Source: Gordius sp. MW1 (taxonomy: Eukaryota; Nematomorpha; Gordioida; Gordea; Gordiidae). Taken from it: a stretch of DNA of 64,000 bases. The position numbers were made by a program, and so were the translations under genes. Position 1 is the first letter of the stretch; each line of letters starts with the position of its first letter. The stretch covers positions 30,132,001-30,196,000 of the forward strand of contig OZ038526.1 in assembly GCA_964036665.1 (NCBI GenBank), in the 5' to 3' direction. The notes beneath the pieces are model-generated. The model saw nothing but the letters and a program-made list of their open reading frames with translations, was not told the origin of the DNA and ran no database searches. Below, piece after piece: positions 20,926 to 30,070 of this stretch.

Positions 20926-22353
20926 TTAACCGCTTGTACAAAATATTTATAAAACTCAAAATGTATATAATTACATGTCAGGTAAAAAATCAAATATACA
21001 ATCTCATCTTATTATCGTGCAATCCATCATTTTAGGCTCAACATGCTTAATTTCTTATAAAACTATAATATATTAACTTTATAATATACAATGAGCAAAT
21101 ATTGTGAGTTACTAAATTTTAACAAATAGCAATTCAATCTACTATCTGCTGAATTTACTGCTCGAGCTCCTGCTAAATTTTTTAACAGATCGAACTGTTT
21201 CGACTAACCTCAAGAGCATTTTTACGTGCTACTGTTAAAACTATTGCACCGAACAGCTAGCACTCATCGTGCTAAACTAGCATGTTACACAGCTAGTGTT
21301 CGTGCTCGCGTTTTTAGTTGAAGCTGCTTAGCAATTTAACAACTATAGTTATTGCGAATCTTTCCATTTCTTCAGAATAAGCTTTGTTTAAGGGATTATG
21401 AACACCACCAGATTTCAAGTGTGTATTTAGTATTGAAGTGAGGGGAGTATCACCAAAATAATTTGTAATAATATCACCCCCTTCTCCTGGAATTAATGCT
21501 TTGTTCCAAGATGAGCAGCCAAATCTTTAAGAGTCTTGAGTTTCTTTAATTGACGATAATTCTTATTTCTTAGAGTTTTCACAGTTCTTTTTAAATGCCT
21601 TATAAGCATGTCCCTTCTCCTTTCTTTAAAACTCATTGCATATGAATGATCTTTCATTACTAAAATAAATTTTAATGAAAATTTACAAATTAAAATTACT
21701 AAATGTTTTGCTCATTATCTTGGGGAAGATACTTAAGATCTAAATTTATGATTTTATTATATGTTTATATATTATAACGATAATATACAGTTTATAAAAT
21801 AACAGGAAAAAATATGATAATGCATCTAATTATTTACTTGCGTTAGGGGAACATTTGTTACATCTGTTAATCCTGATGACTGATCTAGTTGAATTTAATT
21901 CTGATTTAATTATTTACCTTGAATAAATTTTGGGATGGCTCGGTATTTCCTTGATCCAGAGACTGATTCAATAAAGTCTGGCATGGCTCAGTATTTCCTC
22001 GATCAAGAGACTGTTCTAGTTAAATTGTAATAAGATTTAATAATTACCTCTAACAAATACAGAGATGGCACACTATTTTCTTTAAGATAATTTTTACTTC
22101 TATTTTTAATAAAATCCTGGGGTCGAAAGTGCTTACTGCATATAATTGAATGTTGTTTCAATTTAATATTAGGGCCCATCATTTTAATCCATATGGATCT
22201 TTTGGAAATCTATAAATATACATAAATTCATTTATAATTACTTGTGAAGTGAAAGCCTTTTGCTATTTTCTTTGTTAAGGTAAGATATGCAGTTCTTTAC
22301 TGAGCAAGACCTCATATTCCTACAAAAATATTTTTAAAATTTTTTTATGTTAT

Positions 22354-22874
22354 TGTTAAGTTACGAGGGGCTCCAAAAGTACTATAATTCCAATCAACTT
22401 CAATATTATTATTAACTCCAATCACACTTCTATAAGAATTTATTAAATTGAGAATAATAATTATCTCTGCGTGCGAACACCGCTTTATAAAGCTACGATA
22501 ATAATGATGGATGATAGTGCACAACCGCGGTGAAAAAACAATAATGATAAATACACAGTTATGGAGATCATAGGTAAGGGGCGTAAATAAAGATGGCGCT
22601 AATTAAAGATGACGCACCAGTAAACATAAACAACGACGATAACAATCAACTAACAAATAACGAAATTAACAATCATCGTGATTCTGCGTGGCCTTGAACA
22701 GATTCATAACAAGGGTAATCTTATAGCAGAAAATAATTTACGATACGGTAATAAAAAGGTAATAAAATTACACATTCGAATTTAGATAATTTTATGATAA
22801 AGCATGACATTTAAATTGGGCTTTAAAATTTGGTCTATGCCACAAGCGCGGGGGGGGGGAATAGATATACCACA
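22354..22874 (-). repeat. 3' LTR of the Ty3-type element
   Basis: The LTR is bounded by TG and CA on either strand and is immediately preceded, in element sense, by a purine tract at about 22875-22890. It matches the other LTR throughout apart from the length of one G-run near 22850. Confidence 0.93.
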
Positions 22875-22898
22875 CCTACCCCTTTTCCCAAAAACAAT

Positions 22899-23273
22899 CT
22901 ACCCCCGCGGACCACTCGCGAGGGTTAAAGCCGCCAACGGTGGTATTAAGACCCGACTGGCCGTCAGTAACGGTTGCACCGCATTCGTGGGTCTCTCCAA
23001 CACGTTATCCGGACGCGCACACATCGGCAACCCATGCCATCTCTGGCACGTCTCACAGCGACCCCTACGGGTGTTTCTCGTACGCCGTCGATTGCGCCCG
23101 CCGCTAAGCAACTGTGGACCTCTTCTCGGTAACGCTGCCTCTATAAAGTGTACAATACGAGGCACTCCGTCCAAGCCTATAACAACTGAGAAATGCAGAG
23201 GAACGGGCTGATGTAGGGGGTTAGTTCTTTCGACTACCACTCGCACCCTACACCAAGAAGTGACTAGTTCCAT
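22899..23273 (-). CDS. GC-rich extra reading frame between pol and the 3' LTR
   Basis: A 124-codon frame in element sense begins just after the pol stop. Its segment (about 22880-23270) is well over half G+C, whereas the rest of the element and its surroundings are about one third. The predicted product is rich in Arg, Leu and Pro and has a cysteine cluster (RGRCETCQRWHGLPMCARP). I recognise no envelope, chromodomain or other family. The opposite strand is also open, so coding is unproved; the base composition suggests captured foreign sequence. Confidence 0.35.
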   Translation of the reverse strand: MELVTSWCRVRVVVERTNPLHQPVPLHFSVVIGLDGVPRIVHFIEAALPRRGPQLLSGGRNRRRTRNTRRGRCETCQRWHGLPMCARPDNVLERPTNAVQPLLTASRVLIPPLAALTLASGPRG

Positions 23274-23296
23274 CTAATATTAAATAAAATTAGGCA

Positions 23297-26272
23297 TCAA
23301 GCAGAATAACTTAATAACTGTTCCACATGCCTAACCTCTATCTTATCAGTCTCTAATGACCGAATTTGATAAATCTTATTACCTAGATGGGCAATAATTT
23401 TAGCCAATTCCCATCTAGTCTGCTTTAAATAATTTCTAGACCAAACTAGATCATCAACCTTATATCTGGTGTTGCCATTTAAGTTATTCTCAACACCGCT
23501 ATCAAATAAAAAATCCGGCGGAAACCGTAATTTATGACCAAAAAACTCTACACCTACGGGTAAACGCCTGTATCTAGGTGTCATATTATGATATAAACGA
23601 TATAACCAGGTGCCTTCCTTATTAGCTTGGGCAAGCTCTAACCATTTCTTAACAATGGCTACATACCTTTCAACCTGCCCATTAGAACTAGGGTGATACG
23701 GTGGTGTAAATAAGTGGGTTATCTTCCAACTATTACAAAAATTCTTAAAATCTGTACTTGCAAAAGCTTTCCCATTGTCAGTAACAACAAACTTAGGAAA
23801 ACCATATGCGCCTATTAAATCTTTTAAAAATAATATGGTAACATTTGTAGAGATATTATGTACTAATTTAAATTCAGTCCAACCTGAATATGCATCTACA
23901 ACCAAAATATACCTCTTTTTGTTAAACTCAAAAAAATCAATATGAATTCTAAACCAGGGACAATTCGGACGAGGCCAACGAGCCCTTTTATCCTTACGAG
24001 GCATGGCCGCATTTAATTTACACATAGCACACTGCCTAACATAATTATCAACATCCCTAGTTATCTTGGGCCACCAGACATACTGTCTAGCGAGCTCCTT
24101 CATTTTAACCATACCAGCATGACCCTCATGCAAAATTTCTAAAATATTACTACGCAATTCTAGTGGAATCACCAACTTACTATTGCGTTTGACCAAATCA
24201 TCCTCAATGTATAACTCTTTTATCACATGTTTAAATTCAAAAGGAACATCGAGAATATTTTTAATTCCTACAATAATTTGTTTAACAACTGTTAATTCAA
24301 CACTATCATCTGTACCTTTAATAATATCTTTAAGATCGATAGCCTTTAATACATTAACAGGAACCCTATCTATAACCGCACCACTATCAGTTACAGTATC
24401 TGCACTCAGCCTCGATAACACATCGGCTAGGTGATTACTTTTACCCTCTCTATACTTTAAAGTTAACGAAAAATTTCCGAGAGTTACTAACCATCTCTGA
24501 AGTCGAGGAGACATCAAAAATTCGGTATTAATCTTGTTAAATAAAGCTACCAACGGCTTATGGTCAGTATATAATATAAAAGCTTTACCAATTAAATACT
24601 CTCGACAACGCTTTAAACCATAAACCATCGCAAGCGCCTCTTTTTCTATGACGGAATAATTTAACTCAGCCTTAGTCAGCTTGCGCGAAAAAAATATGAC
24701 AGGGTGCTCTACTCCATCCTCAATCTGGCATAGAGCGCCGCCGATACCAATATTAGAAGCATCGACCTTTAAAACATGCTCTTTATCAGTATTAAAGCAT
24801 TTAAGAATTGGACCTGTTAATAAAACATTCTTTAAAAAGTTAAAACAACGATCCAAATCACTATTCCATTTAAACACTACGTCCTCTTTAGTTAATTCAT
24901 ACAAATGACCAGAATAATTTGTATAATCTTTAATAAACTTACTATAATAATTCATTAAACCTAAGAAAGATGCGAGTTCCTTCTTATTTAAAGGTGTTCT
25001 AATATTTTTAATATCCTGCACCTTCTTCAAATTAGGCTTAACATGACCAGCCACTATTACATGACCCAGGTAAATAACCTGATCGGTGCCTAACGTACAT
25101 TTACTAGGGGAAACCCTCAACCCTTTAATTTTAATTAAATTTAATACTTTCTCTAGACGTAAATCATGTTCGTCCTGAGTTGAACCAGTAACTAATATAT
25201 CGTCCAAATAAAAAAAAACACCATCTATATTATTAAATATAGATGCCATAGCTCTCTGAAAAATAGGAGCGGATACGCTTAAACCAAAAGGCAACCTCCT
25301 AAAAGAATAAAGACCTCTATCTGTATTAATAGTTAACAACTTAGCTGATTCATCATCTACGCGAAGTTGAAGATAGGCATTAGCTAAATCAAGCTTTGAA
25401 AAGTACTTACTACCCTTCAGGTTAGCTAAAACCATTTCTAACCTAGGCAAAGGATATTTAACCTCAATTACCCATTTATTAATTGTTACGCGATAGTCCG
25501 CACAGACCCTAATTGTACCATTACTCTTTTTAACCGGTACGAGAGGAGTAGCCCACTCCGAAAATTCAATTGGTTCTATTACGTCATTTTTAAGCCAATT
25601 ATCTAAGACCTGGTGCACTTCATCTTTCCACATCAATGGAATGCGTCTAGCAGGACAAAAACGAGGTGTTGCATTAGAATTAACCCTTACCGAAAACAAA
25701 ATATCACTTAAACAACCTAATTCCTCTCGAAAAACTTCAACATATTTCCCTCTGATCCTTTCAATTTTCTCATGCCACAATTTAAAATTGACATTAACGC
25801 TACTCAGCAAACCCGAAGATCCGGATTTAAACCGAGGATGACTCAAAGAGTTCAGAGCCTCAAAACTCAAGGATTTAGGTTCCTTTTCAGACACCATCAC
25901 CTTATTAACCGGCTTTGTAGCGTCAACCCCTAAACAAATTTCTGGCATCCCTCGCAAAATATTAATATAACCCTTATTACATGTTTCAACCTTCCCCTGC
26001 TTAAATAAACCCCACCAATTCGTTAAAGGCCCTAACCGTTGGATCCAATTCCAACCAATTATGTTTTCAATATCCTCGTTGATTATATGCAACTCTAAAT
26101 TTAGTATTACCTCTGCTACGCATACTCCTACTCTAGCGCTGCCCAAGATGTCTATTTTCGCGCCATTTACTTGCCTGGCTAAAATATTACTTTTTACGAT
26201 TTGCTTTTTAGGCCAATATTTAAAAAAACATTTACGCGAAAGTATCGTAATAGAAGCACCGGTGTCGAGCAA
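23297..26272 (-). CDS. pol: Ty3-type pol (protease, reverse transcriptase, RNase H, integrase)
   Basis: A frame of 991 codons. It opens with LDTGAS, the aspartic protease site. Reverse transcriptase follows with SEWATPLVPVKK, KLDLANAYLQLRV and the catalytic YLDDILVTG near residue 355, then RNase H (KVDASNIGIGGALCQ and YTDHKPL). Integrase has an HHCC finger (HEGHAG...CAMCK near residues 710-745) and a D,D,E core (IDFFEF, VTDNGKAF, HPSSNGQVERY). Domain order with integrase last is the Ty3 arrangement. There is no obvious chromodomain at the C-terminus. The element is a fossil or recent inhabitant of the P-type transposon. Confidence 0.93.
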   Translation of the reverse strand: MLDTGASITILSRKCFFKYWPKKQIVKSNILARQVNGAKIDILGSARVGVCVAEVILNLELHIINEDIENIIGWNWIQRLGPLTNWWGLFKQGKVETCNKGYINILRGMPEICLGVDATKPVNKVMVSEKEPKSLSFEALNSLSHPRFKSGSSGLLSSVNVNFKLWHEKIERIRGKYVEVFREELGCLSDILFSVRVNSNATPRFCPARRIPLMWKDEVHQVLDNWLKNDVIEPIEFSEWATPLVPVKKSNGTIRVCADYRVTINKWVIEVKYPLPRLEMVLANLKGSKYFSKLDLANAYLQLRVDDESAKLLTINTDRGLYSFRRLPFGLSVSAPIFQRAMASIFNNIDGVFFYLDDILVTGSTQDEHDLRLEKVLNLIKIKGLRVSPSKCTLGTDQVIYLGHVIVAGHVKPNLKKVQDIKNIRTPLNKKELASFLGLMNYYSKFIKDYTNYSGHLYELTKEDVVFKWNSDLDRCFNFLKNVLLTGPILKCFNTDKEHVLKVDASNIGIGGALCQIEDGVEHPVIFFSRKLTKAELNYSVIEKEALAMVYGLKRCREYLIGKAFILYTDHKPLVALFNKINTEFLMSPRLQRWLVTLGNFSLTLKYREGKSNHLADVLSRLSADTVTDSGAVIDRVPVNVLKAIDLKDIIKGTDDSVELTVVKQIIVGIKNILDVPFEFKHVIKELYIEDDLVKRNSKLVIPLELRSNILEILHEGHAGMVKMKELARQYVWWPKITRDVDNYVRQCAMCKLNAAMPRKDKRARWPRPNCPWFRIHIDFFEFNKKRYILVVDAYSGWTEFKLVHNISTNVTILFLKDLIGAYGFPKFVVTDNGKAFASTDFKNFCNSWKITHLFTPPYHPSSNGQVERYVAIVKKWLELAQANKEGTWLYRLYHNMTPRYRRLPVGVEFFGHKLRFPPDFLFDSGVENNLNGNTRYKVDDLVWSRNYLKQTRWELAKIIAHLGNKIYQIRSLETDKIEVRHVEQLLSYSA

Positions 26273-26386
26273 AAAATTTAACGTGACACCTTCAATATTA
26301 ACTTTAACATACGGGGTCTGTGATGAATGAAAAATATTAATAAAAGTTAAACGCGGCGTAACCTTTTGATCACGCGGCGATAATAG

Positions 26387-26758
26387 TCAATCAAAATTGT
26401 TTGACGGCCCTGCTCTATCTTGGCCCGATCGCTGGTTATAATGATCGCTCTTACAATGATTCATACAACATTGATTACCTATGGGTGGATACTTATTAAA
26501 ATTATCATCTCTAAATTTTACATGACGGTTAAATTCTCTACGTTTCATAAAACAATTTCCTTGGACATGACCAACTCTGCCGCAATTATAACATCGTCGT
26601 CCCTCCTTATTTTTTAACATAAATATCTTTTCTACCTTTTGTACCTTAATCAACACTAACACTAAAATTAGAGCTAAGATCAAAATTATTATTAGTAATC
26701 TTTCTGTTAACAAATAATTATAAAAATTTACTAAAACTGAAGGCTGTCTATTAAACAT
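26387..26758 (-). CDS. Gag-side zinc-knuckle frame of the Ty3-type element
   Basis: This 123-codon frame contains one CCHC knuckle, CYNCGRVGHVQGNC, of the nucleocapsid type, followed by a basic stretch. The preceding part is hydrophobic and low in complexity. I cannot recognise a capsid domain between it and the 5' LTR, where the DNA is a simple AT-rich run (about 26800-27290). Confidence 0.6.
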   Translation of the reverse strand: MFNRQPSVLVNFYNYLLTERLLIIILILALILVLVLIKVQKVEKIFMLKNKEGRRCYNCGRVGHVQGNCFMKRREFNRHVKFRDDNFNKYPPIGNQCCMNHCKSDHYNQRSGQDRAGPSNNFD

Positions 26759-27292
26759 ATTTAAATTTTCTAAATTTGCTAATTATATTATAAATTTCAA
26801 ATTTTACAACGTGAAGATAAGGAATTTAATTAAAATAACACGTACACATTTATTAAACATACATAAAATGCCAAATAATATCATTATGATTAAAACTAAT
26901 AATGCTTTATCCATATAAAAATAAACTAAAATCAAAATTTAACTAAAATACTATATAATTTTTTTTTTACTTTACTTTTCTATACACCGTTAAAAAAAAC
27001 ACAATATAATTTTTAAACAACAATCTCTAATACTCACACCAAAATTATTCCAAAAAAAGTAATTGTTAATATATAATATATTAATAATGTTTAAATACCA
27101 CTACAATAAAATTAAATGTTGCTATATGATATACTAATAATATTTAAAACCACCACAATAAAATTAAAAGTAAATATTTAATATATTAATAACGTTTAAA
27201 ATCACCACCGTTATTTAAATTAATCAAAAGCTAATATAGTTAATGTACAATATTAATTTTCTTACCTTATTAAATGATCTTCTGACACCAAA

Positions 27293-27815
27293 TGTTAAGT
27301 TACGAGGGGCTCCAAAAGTACTATAATTCCAATCAACTTCAATATTATTATTAACTCCAATCACACTTCTATAAGAATTTATTAAATTGAGAATAATAAT
27401 TATCTCTGCGTGCGAACACCGCTTTATAAAGCTACGATAATAATGATGGATGATAGTGCACAACCGCGGTGAAAAAACAATAATGATAAATACACAGTTA
27501 TGGAGATCATAGGTAAGGGGCGTAAATAAAGATGGCGCTAATTAAAGATGACGCACCAGTAAACATAAACAACGACGATAACAATCAACTAACAAATAAC
27601 GAAATTAACAATCATCGTGATTCTGCGTGGCCTTGAACAGATTCATAACAAGGGTAATCTTATAGCAGAAAATAATTTACGATACGGTAATAAAAAGGTA
27701 ATAAAATTACACATTCGAATTTAGATAATTTTATGATAAAGCATGACATTTAAATTGGGCTTTAAAATTTGGTCTATGCCACAAGCGCGGGGGGGGGGGG
27801 AATAGATATACCACA
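27293..27815 (-). repeat. 5' LTR of the Ty3-type element
   Basis: It is the partner of 22354-22874. In element sense it is followed directly by TTTGGTGTCAGAAGATC, consistent with a tRNA primer-binding site two bases after the LTR. Confidence 0.93.
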
Positions 27816-28085
27816 GTTATTAATTTATTTAAAAAAAAGATTAAAAATTTAATTTTTAATGAAATTTAGCATATATTTTAGGATATATCCATTTTACCTT
27901 AATTTCAAGAATTTCCACTTGGGCGACTTCTTAGGTTACTTTCTGATGTTAATGTAAAAAAACAGCTGTTCGGCAGTCTATGGTATTATTAGTCTATGTT
28001 CTATTCTATGGTATTACTAGTCTATGAGCCTACAAAATTAGATTTTTAACACAATTGTACCTAAATGCAGTATTAGAAATTTGCA

Positions 28086-28552
28086 ATGACCAATGGATAT
28101 GATACTCAGTTTCATCAGGCTGTAGCTCTCCTCGAAACTGGAAACAAAAATAATTGGGAAACCTCTGTTGCGCTATTAGAGGGTATGTGAATTAATTAAA
28201 TAAGCTTCATTTTATATCAATATTTTTACTATATTAAGATCTTTTCCAAAAAGTTGATGATGCTGAGCGAAAAAGAGATTATGCTTATTACCTAGCCATT
28301 GCCTACACAAAATTGAAAGTAATCTTATAAAAATATAAATTTAATTGACATTAGAAATATGAAAAAGCTTTGCGATTTACAAACAGCATATTACGAGCTG
28401 AACCTGATAATAGACAAGTTGATGAGCTTCAAACAAAAATTAGAGAAAAAATGAAAGAAGATGGATTAAAAGGAATGGCAATTGTTGGTGCAGGAGCTTT
28501 GGTTGCTGGTACATTAGTAGGCTTGGGAATTGCCTTATTTAGGAAGCGATAG
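28086..28552 (+). CDS. fis1: Mitochondrial fission 1 protein (Fis1-like), N-terminal part not found
   Basis: Three exons join in phase: 28086-28182, 28239-28318 and 28355-28552 (125 codons with the stop). The product reads DTQFHQAVALLE, DLFQKVDDAERKRDYAYYL, YEKALRFTNSILRAEPDNR, then DGLKGMAIVGAGAL, a hydrophobic tail and ALFRKR. This matches Fis1: two TPR-like helix pairs and a C-terminal membrane anchor ending in basic residues, which places the protein in the mitochondrial outer membrane, where it promotes organelle division and acts as an adaptor. Family members are about 150 residues, so some 25-30 N-terminal residues (first helix) are missing. The reading continues upstream of the ATG to a possible acceptor at 28076, so exon 1 may lie further left; the composite transposon ends at 28026. 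A cluster of AATAAA signals lies at about 28633-28650. Confidence 0.88.
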
Positions 28553-29853
28553 TCATAACCTGTTAAGTCACCTTAAATTTTATAATATATATTATATAAA
28601 ATTTATATATATTGTAAATAAGATATGTTTGAATAAATAAAATAAATTTTTTATTTAAAGGTTGTTATACTAAATCTTAGATAGTTCTTGCTATTTAGAA
28701 ATTGGTTATAATTTTGTGTGCCAAGTTTATAATATGCCGGAGTTATGTATGGCATATACTTATGGCATCAATTTAATTTTGAGTTTGCCAGCTTAAGAAA
28801 AGATTATGATTTATTGACTAGTGCTCTAAGCAATTAGCTTCTAATTTGTTTTGATTTTTGGTAGAAATTTAAATTATTTAGGGAATAACATATAATAAAA
28901 TACTATTTGTTTACTTTTCATCAAGATTGTAAGATTTGTTAATGTATGCTTCAAGATACTGTATAAAGTTTTTGTAGAAACATTCACTTATTAATTTGCC
29001 AATTTGAATCAAATATAAAACAAAATTGGCTTAACATTCCTTAGTCATCAATATATATGACTTTGAGCAACTTTCTATAGTAACATTTGAGGTTAGTGAT
29101 ATCTAAGAATTTGTTATATGTCATTTTTTACTTTGAATCTTCCTAGTTTCACATATTGATTTAAAATAACATTAATTATTCTTTAAAACTTATTTGCAAA
29201 TGCTATTGACAGAATAATTTTAACACGTCATAAAGATTATTTTTGAGTCTATACTTGATACAACTATACACTTTTTTCATTTCTTATTTATATAATATAG
29301 TAATAGGTATAAAATTTAAAATCATCAAAAGCTTAACAGATTTAATTTGCAAATCATATACTATTATAACTAGTTTTGAAATGTTAGGTTTGACACCCAG
29401 GGTCATACAGCTCAAGGCCAATGGCTTAATTTTGTTTAATTTTATCTGTTGGCAAATTGTTAACAAAATTAAACCTTTAAGCTGTGTAAAATGTAATTTT
29501 ATTTTAACAATTTTTCCATATTACATTACCTTTAAACCATATACCTCCCAGAGAGCCTATTTTATTTAAGTTTTTTTGAAATTGGCTCAAACATCATTGA
29601 ATTGGGTTTAAAAAAGTATTGTATATCTAATTCTTATTATACCCAACATAAATACAATTTTACTTAAAAATTTGTATCTTTGTATGTTGAGTTTAACTAA
29701 ATAAATTTGTTAGTTCTTGCAGTGACATCTCGATGTTGTTGATTATTATCATTGCATCTCTTGATATAAGGATTGTAAATCAAAAATAGCATTAGTTTAG
29801 TTTAAAAATTGAAAGGTGTCACTGTATCTGTCATTAGCGAAATTCGTAGGGCT
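28553..29853. other. Fis1 3' flank, no further gene seen
   Basis: AATAAA motifs just after the stop fit a short 3' UTR. The open frames at 29243-29569 are low in complexity and overlap on opposite strands, so I do not call them genes. Confidence 0.4.
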
Positions 29854-30062
29854 CAGGCGCGTAGCCAGGATAATTTTACAACGCATTTTGTCAAAAATTA
29901 AATCAAATTAAATTAGATGTATATATTATGTTTCTAGGTTTTTATAAGTGTCTTAAAGTCTTTGATGTAACTAAACTATAATATTTTAACCCATTTAGTT
30001 TAGTTATTAATCAAAAAACAGGGGGGGGGATTTCCCCTCCCCCCCCCTCCTTTACGCCACTG
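29854..30062. mobile_element. Short hAT MITE matching the ends of the 37243-40047 transposon
   Basis: GTAGGGCT lies on both sides (29846-29853, 30063-30070). The left end CAGGCGCGTAGCCAGGAT and right end TTTACGCCACTG are identical to those of the transposase-bearing copy at 37243-40047, and both have a G-run then C-run just inside the right end. At 209 bp it looks like an internal-deletion derivative of that element. Confidence 0.9.
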
Positions 30063-30070
30063 GTAGGGCT

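Larger units (their letters stand above)
17593..21347. mobile_element. hAT-type foldback element, 3.76 kb, exact 8-bp target duplication
   Basis: It is flanked by GTTATTGC at 17585-17592 and 21348-21355. The ends are TAAAGTTGCTAAATTGC and the complement TATAGTTGTTAAATTGC, the termini of the small MITEs at 32584, 50097 and 54257. Long inverted arms each hold a unique part (about 17940-18310 and 20925-21300) and a satellite array; only about 450 bp in the centre is unpaired. The centre carries the C-terminal end of a hAT transposase, so this is probably a strongly rearranged relative of the autonomous element. It landed in the P-type transposase. Confidence 0.85.
14809..22315 (-). pseudogene. 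P-element/THAP9-like transposase, interrupted
   Basis: The first exon (22242-22315) and second (22048-22209) encode a THAP domain: MRSCSVKNCISYLN, then FPKDP, CSKHFRPQDF and SVPSLYL. Next (about 21360-21600) come a basic coiled-coil part and AYSEEMERFAI. After the 17593-21347 insertion it resumes with STYKYIRSLICMPTESSIRKW (about 17470-17585), SLTLDEMAIRRHLDYKKGFE, ALFIMAVAINGHWKISLGYF and LTCDGLSANKRMAEILG (16904-17452). It continues with YFMFDACHVLKLVRN (about 16216-16330), KLAAQLFSESVANAM (15900-16040), QDHLESFFGLIRARGYNNN (15234-15572) and a KNKGGLVVPSADV tail ending at 14809. These are the P-type RNase H-like core motifs in family order. An in-frame TAA at 15234 and the hAT insertion make it inactive as it stands; short introns probably separate several blocks. 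Confidence 0.85.
22354..27815 (-). mobile_element. Ty3-type LTR retrotransposon, young, minus orientation
   Basis: The element is flanked by a 5-bp duplication GTTAT (22349-22353 and 27816-27820) and inserted in the right terminal repeat of the P-type transposon. The LTRs (521 and 523 bp) appear identical except for the length of one G-run, so the insertion is recent. In element order: 5' LTR, a primer-binding-site-like TGGTGTCAGAAG, a zinc-knuckle reading frame, a long pol frame, a GC-rich extra segment, a purine tract (GGGAAAAGGGGTAGG) and the 3' LTR. The pol part looks whole; the gag side is unusually small, so I cannot say whether the element is complete. Confidence 0.93.
13107..28026 (-). 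mobile_element. P-element/THAP9-type DNA transposon enlarged by nested insertions
   Basis: The left end reads CATAGACTAATAATACC then ATAGACTGCCGAACAGC; the right end is its complement at 27962-27998, with a further CATAGACTAGTAATACC-like motif up to 28026. The inverted repeats total about 510 bp each once inserts are removed (left 13107-14481, right 22014-22348 plus 27821-27998). A P-type transposase reads on the minus strand between them. Inserts are at 13125-13420, 13784-14324, 17593-21347 and 22354-27815, leaving about 4.8 kb of element. No clean 8-bp duplication flanks it. Its right end lies about 60 bp before the first recognised Fis1 exon. Confidence 0.85.

Noticed and set aside
24183-26617. 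Plus-strand open frames in the Ty3 element
   Set aside because: Antisense shadows of pol and the zinc-knuckle frame.
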